Source of the DNA: Pseudomonadota bacterium
Lineage (GTDB): Bacteria; Pseudomonadota; Gammaproteobacteria; Pseudomonadales; Pseudomonadaceae
DNA length: 14,441 bases
Reading direction: 5' to 3'
Assembly: GCA_023431055.1 (NCBI GenBank)
Contig: JAEYXX010000164.1
Span: 1 to 14,441, forward strand
Within the stretch, counting starts at the first letter, position 1. Every line of letters begins with the position of its first letter. A program made the translations under genes and the position numbers. Shown here piece by piece: positions 1-6,743 of the stretch. The notes beneath the pieces are model-generated. The model saw only the letters and a program-made list of their open reading frames with translations. It made no database searches and was not told the DNA's origin.

Positions 1-138
1 GAGGTCTTCCATGCGCAGCAGCCAACGACCGCCAACGGCGCGGGCATCGAGGTAGGAGGCGAGAGCGGCGACCAGCGAGCCGAAGTGCAGATAGCCGCTG
101 GGCGTGGGGGCGAAGCGCCCGATATAGGCTGTGTTCAT
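1..138 (-). CDS. gluQ: Glutamyl-Q tRNA(Asp) synthetase, N-terminal part (cut by window edge)
   Basis: Only the first 46 codons are present; the gene runs off the left edge. The translation starts [15 protein letters not shown] and continues with [16 protein letters not shown] and RWLLRMEDL. These are the Rossmann-fold entry and the class I synthetase HxGH-like signature (here HFGS) of the glutamyl-tRNA synthetase paralogue GluQRS. In that family the enzyme lacks the anticodon-binding half and attaches glutamate to the queuosine base of tRNA(Asp). The start is the ATG at 136-138; no convincing Shine-Dalgarno sequence lies upstream (the bases before it read CCTAGTTCC). The gene follows dksA on the same strand with a hairpin between them, the usual dksA-gluQ arrangement in gammaproteobacteria. 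The identification is secure; the rest of the gene cannot be judged. Confidence 0.93.
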   Translation of the reverse strand, partial: MNTAYIGRFAPTPSGYLHFGSLVAALASYLDARAVGGRWLLRMEDL

Positions 139-160
139 GGAACTAGGGCCAGAAACAGAG

Positions 161-180
161 CGGGGCGCCTAAGCGCCCCG
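161..180 (-). terminator. Hairpin terminator between dksA and gluQ
   Basis: A perfect 8-bp GC-rich stem (CGGGGCGC at 161-168, GCGCCCCG at 173-180) with a 4-base loop begins eight bases after the dksA stop codon. On the minus strand it is followed by CTCTGTTTCTGG, a weak U-tract, so termination is probably partial and some transcripts would continue into gluQ. Confidence 0.75.
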
Positions 181-188
181 TTGTCAGA

Positions 189-635
189 TCAGGAACCGAC
201 CTGCTTTTCCTTGATTTCCGCCAGCGTCTTGCAGTCGATGCACAGAGTCGCGGTCGGGCGGGCTTCGAGGCGGCGAATGCCGATTTCGACGCCGCAGGAG
301 TCGCACCAGCCGTACTCATTGTCTTCGATCAGCTGCAGGGTTTCGTCGATCTTCTTGATCAGCTTGCGCTCGCGATCACGGGCACGCAGTTCCAGGCTGA
401 ACTCTTCTTCCTGGCTGGCGCGGTCGGCCGGGTCGGGGAAGTTGGCCGCTTCGTCCTGCATGTGGTGCACGGTACGGTCGACTTCCTGCATCAGCTCCAG
501 CTTCCACTTATTGAGGATGCTGGTGAAGTGAGCGCGCATCGGCTCGCTCATGTATTCCTCGCCTTTCTTTTCCGGATAAGGCTCGAAACCACGCATCAGC
601 TGGCTGGTGCTTTTGGCTTTTTCTTTTGTGGGCAT
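189..635 (-). CDS. dksA: RNA polymerase-binding transcription factor DksA
   Basis: 148 residues, close to the 151 of E. coli DksA. DksA binds in the secondary channel of RNA polymerase and, with ppGpp, redirects transcription during the stringent response. The N-terminal region leads into a coiled coil (about 33-108) whose tip carries the conserved aspartates D68 and D71 in FPDPADRA. A C4 zinc finger follows: C111 and C114 (CDSCG), then C132 and C135 (CIDC). All four zinc cysteines are present, so this is the zinc-binding form and not the cysteine-poor DksA2. The start is the ATG at 633-635, preceded by GAGAGGCG as ribosome-binding site. A terminator follows and then gluQ. No clear sigma-70 promoter is visible upstream. 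Identification is secure. Confidence 0.98.
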   Translation of the reverse strand: MPTKEKAKSTSQLMRGFEPYPEKKGEEYMSEPMRAHFTSILNKWKLELMQEVDRTVHHMQDEAANFPDPADRASQEEEFSLELRARDRERKLIKKIDETLQLIEDNEYGWCDSCGVEIGIRRLEARPTATLCIDCKTLAEIKEKQVGS

Positions 636-833
636 GGATGACGCCTCTCACTCTTTCGAATCCATCGCGCAGGTTATTCCATTGCCAGGCGTTTGTCCGG
701 CCCTGCGACTGCAAGCCGGCGAACTTACCAGATCGAATCGGGGCGCGCTACTCCCGGTTGTCTCCGCCTGGTCCGGGCTGTGAACGAAATCTGCATGGCA
801 CCGGCTAGCAAGCGTAGCGGCGCTTTCGCGTCC

Positions 834-864
834 TTGCCGAGGCCTCAAGCTGCCCTGCTAGAAT
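834..864 (+). promoter_or_regulatory. Candidate sigma-70 promoter of the aminotransferase-sfsA operon
   Basis: TTGCCG (834-839) and an extended -10 TGC-TAGAAT (856-864) are separated by 19 bases. The long spacer is a weakness that the extended -10 could offset. The predicted start near 871 would leave a leader of about 23 bases before the ATG at 894. The rest of the 636-893 stretch between dksA and this gene shows nothing else I can name. Confidence 0.45.
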
Positions 865-893
865 CCGCGCCTCGCAACCCTGAAGGCGGACCC

Positions 894-2075
894 ATGGCTC
901 AGCTCTACAGCGCGCGCAGTCGCGCCATCGAACCCTTCCATGTGATGGCCTTGCTGGCGCGTGCCAACGAGCTGCAGGCGGCCGGTCACGATGTCATTCA
1001 CCTGGAGATCGGCGAACCGGACTTCACCACTGCCGAGCCGATCATCCGTGCCGGTCAGGCCGCGCTGGCCGCCGGACACACGCGCTACACCGCAGCGCGC
1101 GGCCTGCCGCAGCTGCGCGAGGCGATCGCCGGCTTCTACGCCGAGCGTTATCGCCTGAACATCGATCCGCAGCGCATCCTGGTCACGCCAGGCGGCTCCG
1201 GCGCGCTGCTGCTGGCCGCCAGTCTGCTGGTCGATCCCGGCAAGCACTGGCTGCTGGCCGACCCGGGCTATCCGTGTAACCGTCACTTCCTGCGCCTGGT
1301 CGAAGGCGCTGCGCAGCTGGTGCCGGTCGGCCCGGACGTGCGTTACCAGCTGACTCCGCAACTGGTGGAGCGGCACTGGGATCCCGACAGCGTCGGCGCC
1401 TTGGTCGCCTCGCCGGCCAATCCGACTGGAACGCTACTGCACAAGGATGAGCTGGCGGCGCTGTCGACCTGCCTCAAGCAGCGTGGCGGTCATCTGGTGG
1501 TGGACGAGATCTACCATGGCCTGACCTACGGCTGCGATGCGCCGAGCGTGCTGGAAGTGGACGACGATGCCTTCGTCCTCAATAGTTTCTCCAAATATTT
1601 CGGCATGACCGGCTGGCGCCTGGGTTGGCTGGTGGCACCCGAGACGGCTGTGCCTGAGCTGGAAAAGCTGGCGCAGAACCTCTACATCAGCGCATCGAGC
1701 ATGGCCCAGCATGCCGCGCTGGCCTGCTTCGAGCCCGCCACCCTGGCGATCCTCGAAGAGCGCCGTCACGAGTTTCAACGCCGCCGTGACTATCTGCTGC
1801 CGGCGCTGCGCGAGCTGGGCTTCGCTATCGCCGTGGAGCCCGAAGGCGCCTTCTATCTATATGCAGACATCAGCGCCTTCGGTGGTGATGCCTTCGCCTT
1901 CTGCCGCCACTTCATCGAAACCGAGCATGTGGCCTTCACCCCGGGCCTGGATTTCGGTCGTCACCAGGCCGGGCACCATGTGCGCTTCGCCTACACGCAG
2001 AATGTCGAGCGCCTGCAGCAGGCAGTCGAGCGCATCGCCCGCGGTTTGAAGAGCTGGAAGCCCGATGCGCTTTGA
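894..2075 (+). CDS. Class I PLP-dependent aminotransferase
   Basis: 393 residues, a usual length for fold-type I aminotransferases of the aspartate aminotransferase superfamily. They move amino groups between an amino acid and a 2-oxo acid through pyridoxal phosphate in the cytoplasm. The family landmarks are in order: N176 in SPANPTGT, D204 and Y207 in VVDEIYHG, the Schiff-base lysine K234 in [14 protein letters not shown], and the substrate-carboxylate arginine R364 in HVRFAY. The start is the ATG at 894 with GAAGG at 882-886. An upstream in-frame extension to 693 has no ribosome-binding site and would run across the promoter. Its last 11 bases overlap sfsA, suggesting translational coupling. 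Pseudomonas genomes label this neighbour of dksA simply as aspartate or probable aminotransferase. The substrate cannot be read from the sequence, so I give no symbol. Confidence 0.93.
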   Translation: MAQLYSARSRAIEPFHVMALLARANELQAAGHDVIHLEIGEPDFTTAEPIIRAGQAALAAGHTRYTAARGLPQLREAIAGFYAERYRLNIDPQRILVTPGGSGALLLAASLLVDPGKHWLLADPGYPCNRHFLRLVEGAAQLVPVGPDVRYQLTPQLVERHWDPDSVGALVASPANPTGTLLHKDELAALSTCLKQRGGHLVVDEIYHGLTYGCDAPSVLEVDDDAFVLNSFSKYFGMTGWRLGWLVAPETAVPELEKLAQNLYISASSMAQHAALACFEPATLAILEERRHEFQRRRDYLLPALRELGFAIAVEPEGAFYLYADISAFGGDAFAFCRHFIETEHVAFTPGLDFGRHQAGHHVRFAYTQNVERLQQAVERIARGLKSWKPDAL

Positions 2076-2772
2076 TCCGCCACTGGAAGAGGGGCGCCTG
2101 CTGCGTCGCTACAAGCGCTTTCTCGCCGATATCGAGACCGCCAGCGGCGAGCAGATGACCATCCACTGCGCCAACACCGGCTCGATGCTCAATTGCATGA
2201 GCGAAGGTTGCCGGGTCTGGTTCAGCCGCAGCAAGGATCCCAAGCGCAAGCTGCCGGGCAGTTGGGAAATCAGCGAAACGCCGCAAGGGCGCCTGGCCTG
2301 CATCAATACCGCGCGGGCCAATGCGCTGGTGGAAGAGGCGCTGCGCGCCGGGCTGATCAGCGAACTGGCTGGCTTTACCGCGCTCAAGCGCGAGGTGGCC
2401 TACGGGGTGGAGAACAGTCGCGCCGACTTTCGTCTGGATTACCCGGACGGGCCGGCCTATGTCGAGGTCAAGAGCGTGACGCTGGGCTTCGATGGCAGCG
2501 ATGTGGCGGCCTTTCCCGATGCAGTGACGCAGCGCGGCGCCAGGCACCTGCGCGAGCTGGCCGCGTTGTCACGCGTCGGTGTACGTACCGTGCAGCTGTA
2601 CTGCGTGAACCTCTCCGGTATTCGAGCCGTGCGGGCGGCGGAGGAGATCGACCCGGCATACGCGGCGGGATTGCGTGATGCCAAGGCTGCCGGGGTCGAG
2701 GTGCTGGCATGCGGCGCCGAGCTGAGTCCCGAGGGCATCGCCCTGGTTCGCCGGCTGGAGGTATTGACGTAG
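2065..2772 (+). CDS. sfsA: SfsA family protein (sugar fermentation stimulation protein homologue)
   Basis: 235 residues, matching the E. coli protein (234). The N-terminal part (about 1-80, with HCANTGSM at 34-41) fits the OB-like domain. The second half carries a nuclease-like core: SRADF with D121, then YVEVK at 132-136 (E134, K136), and the conserved stretch [16 protein letters not shown] (150-165). The D...ExK pattern resembles the PD-(D/E)XK nuclease fold. The family was first described as a DNA-binding activator of maltose genes in E. coli; its molecular function is unsettled. The ATG at 2065 lies inside the end of the aminotransferase gene (11-base overlap) with GGAAG just before it. 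No U-tract terminator follows; transcription would run into the REPIN at 2827-2887. Confidence 0.93.
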   Translation: MRFDPPLEEGRLLRRYKRFLADIETASGEQMTIHCANTGSMLNCMSEGCRVWFSRSKDPKRKLPGSWEISETPQGRLACINTARANALVEEALRAGLISELAGFTALKREVAYGVENSRADFRLDYPDGPAYVEVKSVTLGFDGSDVAAFPDAVTQRGARHLRELAALSRVGVRTVQLYCVNLSGIRAVRAAEEIDPAYAAGLRDAKAAGVEVLACGAELSPEGIALVRRLEVLT

Positions 2773-2826
2773 CGCGTGCTGCGCGCACCAGCTCTGTTTC
2801 GGTAGCACGGTGGGCGCGATGTTGGC

Positions 2827-2887
2827 GTAGCCCGGATGCAATCCGGGAATCCGGTTTTCGCCCATCCCCGGATTGCATCCGGGCTAC
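2827..2887. repeat. REPIN: two inverted REP hairpins with GTAG heads
   Basis: Two identical 21-base units lie in inverted orientation, at 2827-2847 and 2867-2887, separated by a 19-base linker. Each unit starts with GTAG (the right one read on the minus strand) and folds into CCCGGAT / GCA loop / ATCCGGG. Short palindromes with a GTAG foot are the substrate type of RAYT transposases (the REP-associated tyrosine transposase family). The element sits between the convergent ends of sfsA and the Rieske gene, where it can also act as a two-way hairpin barrier. The right copy contributes the Rieske stop codon. Confidence 0.85.
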
Positions 2888-3213
2888 CTGGCTGCAGCGC
2901 CTTCGATCCAGATCCCGTACGCGTCTTCCCTGCATTCCAGTGCCTGCAGCGCCTGCCCTTCGCAGGGGCCGGCCACGCATTCGCCGCTCTCGATGAGAAA
3001 CAGCGCGCCGTGCGTCGAGCAGCGGATCAGGCTGCCGCTGTCGTCGAGAAAGCGGTCCTTCTGCCACTCCAGGGCGATGCCGCGGTGCGGGCAGCGATTG
3101 CGGTAGGCATGCACCTGGCCGTTTCGGCGTACGGCGAACAGGTTCAACTGCTCGATCAGAAACCCCCGGCTCTGGCCTTCGGCCAGCTCGCTCGGGGCGC
3201 ATAGGCGGATCAT
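2884..3213 (-). CDS. Small Rieske [2Fe-2S] ferredoxin-like protein
   Basis: 109 residues, essentially one Rieske domain. The cluster ligands are complete: C41-x-H43 (CPHRG) and C65-x-x-H68 (CSTHG), with 21 residues between H43 and C65. There is no signal peptide or membrane helix, so it should be a cytoplasmic electron carrier or a small component of an oxygenase system. The start is the ATG at 3211-3213 with GGGAGA six bases before it. The gene lies 73 bases behind phuR on the same strand with only a weak hairpin between, so co-transcription with phuR is possible. A Rieske gene near sfsA occurs in other Pseudomonas as I recall, so its position may be ancestral rather than tied to haem. The stop codon is supplied by the REPIN. 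The electron partner is unknown. Confidence 0.88.
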   Translation of the reverse strand: MIRLCAPSELAEGQSRGFLIEQLNLFAVRRNGQVHAYRNRCPHRGIALEWQKDRFLDDSGSLIRCSTHGALFLIESGECVAGPCEGQALQALECREDAYGIWIEGAAAR

Positions 3214-3261
3214 CCGGCTCTCCCGTGATAAGGAGGTGGATTATCGCGCAGGAAATAGGAG

Positions 3262-3277
3262 GGCGCATCCATGCGCC
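3262..3277 (-). terminator. Weak hairpin after phuR
   Basis: GGCGCAT (3262-3268) can pair with ATGCGCC (3271-3277) ten bases after the phuR stop codon. The loop is very short (two bases, or four if one pair opens) and what follows on the minus strand is CTCCTATTTCC rather than a real U-tract. It may trim or slow transcription rather than stop it. Confidence 0.35.
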
Positions 3278-3286
3278 AAGTGGAAC

Positions 3287-5470
3287 TCAGAACTGCCAGG
3301 ATGCGGCTACGCGGAAGCTGCGGCCGGCTTCGCTGTAGTAGTCGTCCGGCTGGCGCGGAGTACGGATGCTGGTCAGCGGAATGTCCAGCGCGGTCCAGTA
3401 CTTCTTGTCGAACAGGTTGAAGACCCCGGCCTGGAGCTTCACGCCTTCCAGGGCGGCCGGCTGCCAGTAGCCGGTCAGGTCGACCACGCCATAGCCGGGG
3501 GCCTTGAAGTAGTCGTCGCTCTGTACCTTGTCGCGCTGCTTGGCCGCGCTGAGGATCAGTTCGGCGCCGTGGTTCTGGCGGTCGTAGCTCAGGCCGAAGG
3601 CGCCGCGCAGCGGGGCGACCGAGTTGATGTACTGGTCGGTGGTGCGATCCTCGCCTTCGGCCCAGGAGATGCTGCTCCACAGTTTCCAGTCGCGGGCGAA
3701 GGCCCAGTGGGCGGTGGCCTCGGCGCCATGGATGCGTACCTTGTCGCGGTTGCCGGTGCCCATCACCAGGCTGATCTGCGCCGGGTCGAAGCCGTAGTCC
3801 GCCGCGTTGCCGCTGATGTCGTCGATGAAGTTCTTGTAGTAGTTGTCGAACAGGCTGATGGAGCCGCCCAGGGTCTCGTTGCCCAGGCGTGCGCCGACTT
3901 CGTAGCCGGTGCTTTCCTCGGGCTTGAGGTTGGGATCGCCGATGCGCACGTAGCGCGAGCCGTAGTTGACCAGGGTGCTGTACAGCTCGTCCGGATCGGG
4001 GGCGCGGAAGCCCTGCGCCCACTGCGCATAGAGTGTGGCCAGCTCGTGCGCCTGCCAAGTCAGCAGCAGGCTGCCCGACCACTTGGCGTCCTTGTTGTCC
4101 TTGATCAGCCTGGTGTTGTCGTTCTGCTCGAAACCGCTGGTGCTCTTCGGTTTGTAGGCGTAGCGATCGTAACGAATGCCGGGGGTCAGGGTCAGGCTGT
4201 CGCTCAGGCCGATGTCGTCCTTCAGGTAGAAGGCATAGGCCGTGCCCGGGGTCTTGGGCATGTTCGCGGCGTTGGTGTGCAGGTTGGTGCAGGCCCGGTA
4301 GGTCGCCATGTCGGTGGCCGGCGGCGGCAGCAGCGGGTTGGGGCAGCCATCGTAGCCGGCCGAGTACTGCTCGGTGGTGATGCGGCTCAGTTCGCCGCCC
4401 ACGCTCAGGTTGTGGCGGCCGAGTTGCTTGCCGGCGCTGCTGTTGAGGCCGTACTGGGTCTTCTCGATTTGATTGTTGCGACCGTAGCCGCCGATGGGCG
4501 CGGTGGCACGGGTGGCGCGCACTTCGTTCTCGCGCTGGGACTTCTGCCAGTAGAGGACGCTGTCGGCCCAGTCGAGCAGGCCATCGGTCGCGGCGGCGCG
4601 GTACTGGTGCTCGACGGACAGGCGCTTGCGCTCGTTGCTTTCGGCGGTGTCGTAGTGATTGGGGTAGGTGGCGTTGCGTCCGCTGCGGGCATCGATGTCC
4701 TGGTGGTTGTCGAAATACTCGCCGGTCAGCCCCAGGCGGTGTTCGCCGAACTGTTGCTGGAGTTTCAGCAACAGGCTGTCCTGCCGGGTGTCCCTGGGGT
4801 TGGCTTCGCTGCGCAGGGTGCCGAGGAGATCGGCGCTGCCCTGGTTCTCCAGCTCGTGACCCCGGCGGTGGCCGAGCTGCAGCAGCCAGGAGGTGTCGTG
4901 CAGGCGGCCGGCCAGGGCGGCATTCAGGCCCCAGCTATCTTCGGCGCTGTCGTAGTCGCTCTTGACCAGGCTGCCGAAGTCCTTGTTCTTGCCCAGCAGG
5001 TCCTCGGGGTCCAGGGTGCGCAGTCGCAGGGCGCCACCCAGAGCGCCGGAGCCGGCCTGGCTGGAGTTGGCGCCACGTACCACGTCGATGCTCGAGAGGC
5101 TCTGGAAATCGATGCTGTCCAGGCCGCCGGCCGTGCCCCAGATGTTGTCGTTGAGGAAGGGCTGGCGAATGCCGTCGATGCTGGTCTTCACCCGGTTGCC
5201 GTCCAGGCCGCGGATGTTGATGCTCTTGTCGTTGCGGTTGTAGTTGACCCCCGGTTCGCCACGTCGCGACAGATCGTCGAAGCTGCGGATGAAGCGCTTG
5301 TCCAGCGTTCCGGCATCGGTGCTGGTCGTGGTCGGCAGGGGCTCCTGGGCCGCAGTGGCGGTCACTTCCACATCCGGCAGCTGTGCCGGGGTATCGGCCA
5401 GCGCCAGCGAAGGACTGAGCAACAGCAGGGCCAGCCAGGGACGGCGGGCGAACGGAGGACGCATGGGCAT
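3287..5470 (-). CDS. phuR: TonB-dependent outer-membrane haem receptor PhuR
   Basis: 727 residues. A signal peptide (positively charged start, hydrophobic 12-24, cleavage probably after A25 in SLALA-D) is followed by DVEVTATA, a plausible TonB box, a plug domain (about 45-155 with INIRGLDGNRV and VVRGANSSQAGSGALGG) and a beta-barrel ending in the typical C-terminal phenylalanine (F727). The haem-receptor boxes are present: FRAP at 488-491 and a DPNL form of the NPNL box at 512-515. The stretch between them has tyrosines (Y497, Y503, Y507) and no histidine. This fits the PhuR type, in which a tyrosine is one of the haem ligands. C376 and C394 could form an extracellular-loop disulfide. The start ATG at 5468-5470 has CAGGAG eight bases upstream. 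The gene is divergent from phuS across Fur-like boxes, so iron repression is expected. Confidence 0.95.
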   Translation of the reverse strand: MPMRPPFARRPWLALLLLSPSLALADTPAQLPDVEVTATAAQEPLPTTTSTDAGTLDKRFIRSFDDLSRRGEPGVNYNRNDKSINIRGLDGNRVKTSIDGIRQPFLNDNIWGTAGGLDSIDFQSLSSIDVVRGANSSQAGSGALGGALRLRTLDPEDLLGKNKDFGSLVKSDYDSAEDSWGLNAALAGRLHDTSWLLQLGHRRGHELENQGSADLLGTLRSEANPRDTRQDSLLLKLQQQFGEHRLGLTGEYFDNHQDIDARSGRNATYPNHYDTAESNERKRLSVEHQYRAAATDGLLDWADSVLYWQKSQRENEVRATRATAPIGGYGRNNQIEKTQYGLNSSAGKQLGRHNLSVGGELSRITTEQYSAGYDGCPNPLLPPPATDMATYRACTNLHTNAANMPKTPGTAYAFYLKDDIGLSDSLTLTPGIRYDRYAYKPKSTSGFEQNDNTRLIKDNKDAKWSGSLLLTWQAHELATLYAQWAQGFRAPDPDELYSTLVNYGSRYVRIGDPNLKPEESTGYEVGARLGNETLGGSISLFDNYYKNFIDDISGNAADYGFDPAQISLVMGTGNRDKVRIHGAEATAHWAFARDWKLWSSISWAEGEDRTTDQYINSVAPLRGAFGLSYDRQNHGAELILSAAKQRDKVQSDDYFKAPGYGVVDLTGYWQPAALEGVKLQAGVFNLFDKKYWTALDIPLTSIRTPRQPDDYYSEAGRSFRVAASWQF

Positions 5471-5534
5471 TAGGGATACTCCTGATAACGTACGATGCGG
5501 CTCTGATGGCCGCTGGTTGGCGACGGCGCAAGAC

Positions 5535-5553
5535 GTTAACCAGATTATTTATC
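5535..5553 (-). promoter_or_regulatory. Fur-like box 1 in the phuR/phuS divergent promoter
   Basis: Read on the minus strand, GATAAATAATCTGGTTAAC matches the 19-base Fur consensus (GATAATGATAATCATTATC) at 11 of 19 positions by my count. It lies 65 bases upstream of the phuR start codon and includes a CAGAT-N5-ATCTG palindrome (5541-5555). Iron-Fur repression of phuR is the expected role. Confidence 0.55.
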
Positions 5554-5563
5554 TGATGCAAAT

Positions 5564-5582
5564 AATTCTCAGATAGATTATC
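5564..5582 (+). promoter_or_regulatory. Fur-like box 2 in the phuR/phuS divergent promoter
   Basis: AATTCTCAGATAGATTATC matches the Fur consensus at 11 of 19 positions by my count and lies 80 bases upstream of the phuS start. It repeats part of box 1 in the same orientation: CAGATTATTTATC (5541) against CAGATAGATTATC (5570), 29 bases apart. The whole 5471-5662 region is the control region of phuR and phuSTUVW. I could not fix the -35/-10 elements with confidence. Confidence 0.55.
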
Positions 5583-5605
5583 GTTCTTCCGGATTGCACT
5601 GCCGT

Positions 5606-5627
5606 GTCGGCACGCGTTCGTGCCGAC
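5606..5627 (+). promoter_or_regulatory. Hairpin in the phuS leader
   Basis: A perfect 9-bp stem, GTCGGCACG (5606-5614) and CGTGCCGAC (5619-5627), closes a CGTT tetraloop 35 bases before the phuS start codon. There is no U-tract after it, so it is not a standard terminator. It lies downstream of the Fur boxes and would be part of the mRNA leader. Its role is not known. Confidence 0.5.
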
Positions 5628-5662
5628 GGCGGTGGTAACCGCCCGTGAGAGAGGAGATTCCG

Positions 5663-6727
5663 ATGAGTAGCGCAAACACGTTGGCCGCGCCGACTGCCGA
5701 TCTTTACCAGTCCTGGCAGACGCTGCGTCATGAGCAGCCCCGCCTGCGCGCCCGCGAGGCGGCGGCGCAGCTAGGTGTCAGCGAGGCCGAGCTGACCGCC
5801 AGCCGCCTGGGCATCGATGCACTGCGCCTGCGCCCGGACTGGGCCGAGCTGCTGCCGGCTCTTGGCAGCCTGGGGCAGGTAATGGTGCTGACCCGCAACG
5901 AGCATTGCGTGCATGAGCGCAAGGGGCTGTACCGCGAAGTGAGCGTCGCCGCCTCCGGGCAGATGGGCCTGGTGGTGTCTGCCGATATCGATCTGCGTCT
6001 GTTTCTCGGTGGCTGGGCCAGCGTGTTCGCCGTCGCCGAGGAAGCCGCCAAGGGCACTCAGCGCAGCATCCAGGTGTTCGACCAGCAAGGCGTTGCCGTG
6101 CACAAGGTCTACCTGACTGAGCGCAGTGAGCTGAGCGCCTGGCAGCCACTGATCGAGCGCTTCGCCGGCGAGCAGCGCGCCGAGTTGCAGTTGTTGCCGC
6201 CGCCCGTGGCGCCAGCGCGCAAGGCCGACGCCGAGATCGACAGTCAGGCGCTGCGCGATGGCTGGGCGAAGTTGCAGGACACCCACCATTTCTTCGCCCT
6301 GCTGAAGAAGCATGAGGTTGCCCGCACCCAGGCGTTGCGCCTGGCCGGCGAGCAGTGGGCGCAGCCGTTGGCGACCTCCGAGCTGACGGTGCTGATGGAA
6401 CAGGCCGCTGCCCGCGAAGTGCCGATCATGGTGTTCGTCGGCAACCGTCACTGCATCCAGATTCACACCGGCCCGGTGAACAACCTGCGCTGGATGGATA
6501 GCTGGTTCAACGTGCTCGATCCCGACTTCAACCTGCACCTGCAGACCCGCGGCGTGGTCGAGCTGTGGCGTGTGCGCAAGCCCAGTGTCGATGGCGTGAT
6601 CACCAGCCTGGAGGCCTTCGATGCCGATGGCGAACTGGTGATACAGCTGTTCGGCGCGCGCAAGCCCGGTATGGCCGAGCGCGACGATTGGCGCGAGCTG
6701 GCCGAGTCGCTGCCAGTACTGGCCTGA
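5663..6727 (+). CDS. phuS: Cytoplasmic haem-trafficking protein PhuS (HemS/ShuS family)
   Basis: 354 residues, the usual length of PhuS. The protein is a tandem duplication: an N-terminal half (about 30-180, VMVLTRNEHCVHERKG) and a C-terminal half (about 205-345, IMVFVGNRHCIQIHTG), whose matching segments are visible. PhuS binds imported haem in the cytoplasm and passes it to haem oxygenase, which is not encoded in this window. Candidate haem-ligand histidines are H208/H209 (DTHHFF) and H217 (KKHEVAR). Position 212 is alanine. The start is the ATG at 5663 with GAGAGGAG at 5649-5656; the in-frame GTG at 5645 is rejected because that ribosome-binding site lies inside it. First gene of the plus-strand operon; phuT follows after 16 bases. 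In P. aeruginosa, as I recall, apo-PhuS also binds the prrF1 promoter. Confidence 0.95.
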   Translation: MSSANTLAAPTADLYQSWQTLRHEQPRLRAREAAAQLGVSEAELTASRLGIDALRLRPDWAELLPALGSLGQVMVLTRNEHCVHERKGLYREVSVAASGQMGLVVSADIDLRLFLGGWASVFAVAEEAAKGTQRSIQVFDQQGVAVHKVYLTERSELSAWQPLIERFAGEQRAELQLLPPPVAPARKADAEIDSQALRDGWAKLQDTHHFFALLKKHEVARTQALRLAGEQWAQPLATSELTVLMEQAAAREVPIMVFVGNRHCIQIHTGPVNNLRWMDSWFNVLDPDFNLHLQTRGVVELWRVRKPSVDGVITSLEAFDADGELVIQLFGARKPGMAERDDWRELAESLPVLA

Positions 6728-6743
6728 GCAGGGAGCCCTGACC

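Noticed and set aside
693..893. N-terminal extension of the aminotransferase to 693
   Set aside because: No ribosome-binding site, would cover the candidate promoter, and the ATG at 894 gives a normal family N-terminus.
2827..2887. CRISPR repeat or simple terminator
   Set aside because: Only two units, inverted rather than direct, with GTAG heads and internal hairpins, which fits a REPIN; no U-tract follows either arm.
3236..5473. A 745-codon open frame on the plus strand across all of phuR
   Set aside because: It is the antisense shadow of a GC-rich gene: it mirrors phuR almost end to end, has low-complexity V/G/A-rich sequence and no domain. The AAGGAG before its GTG leaves no spacing.
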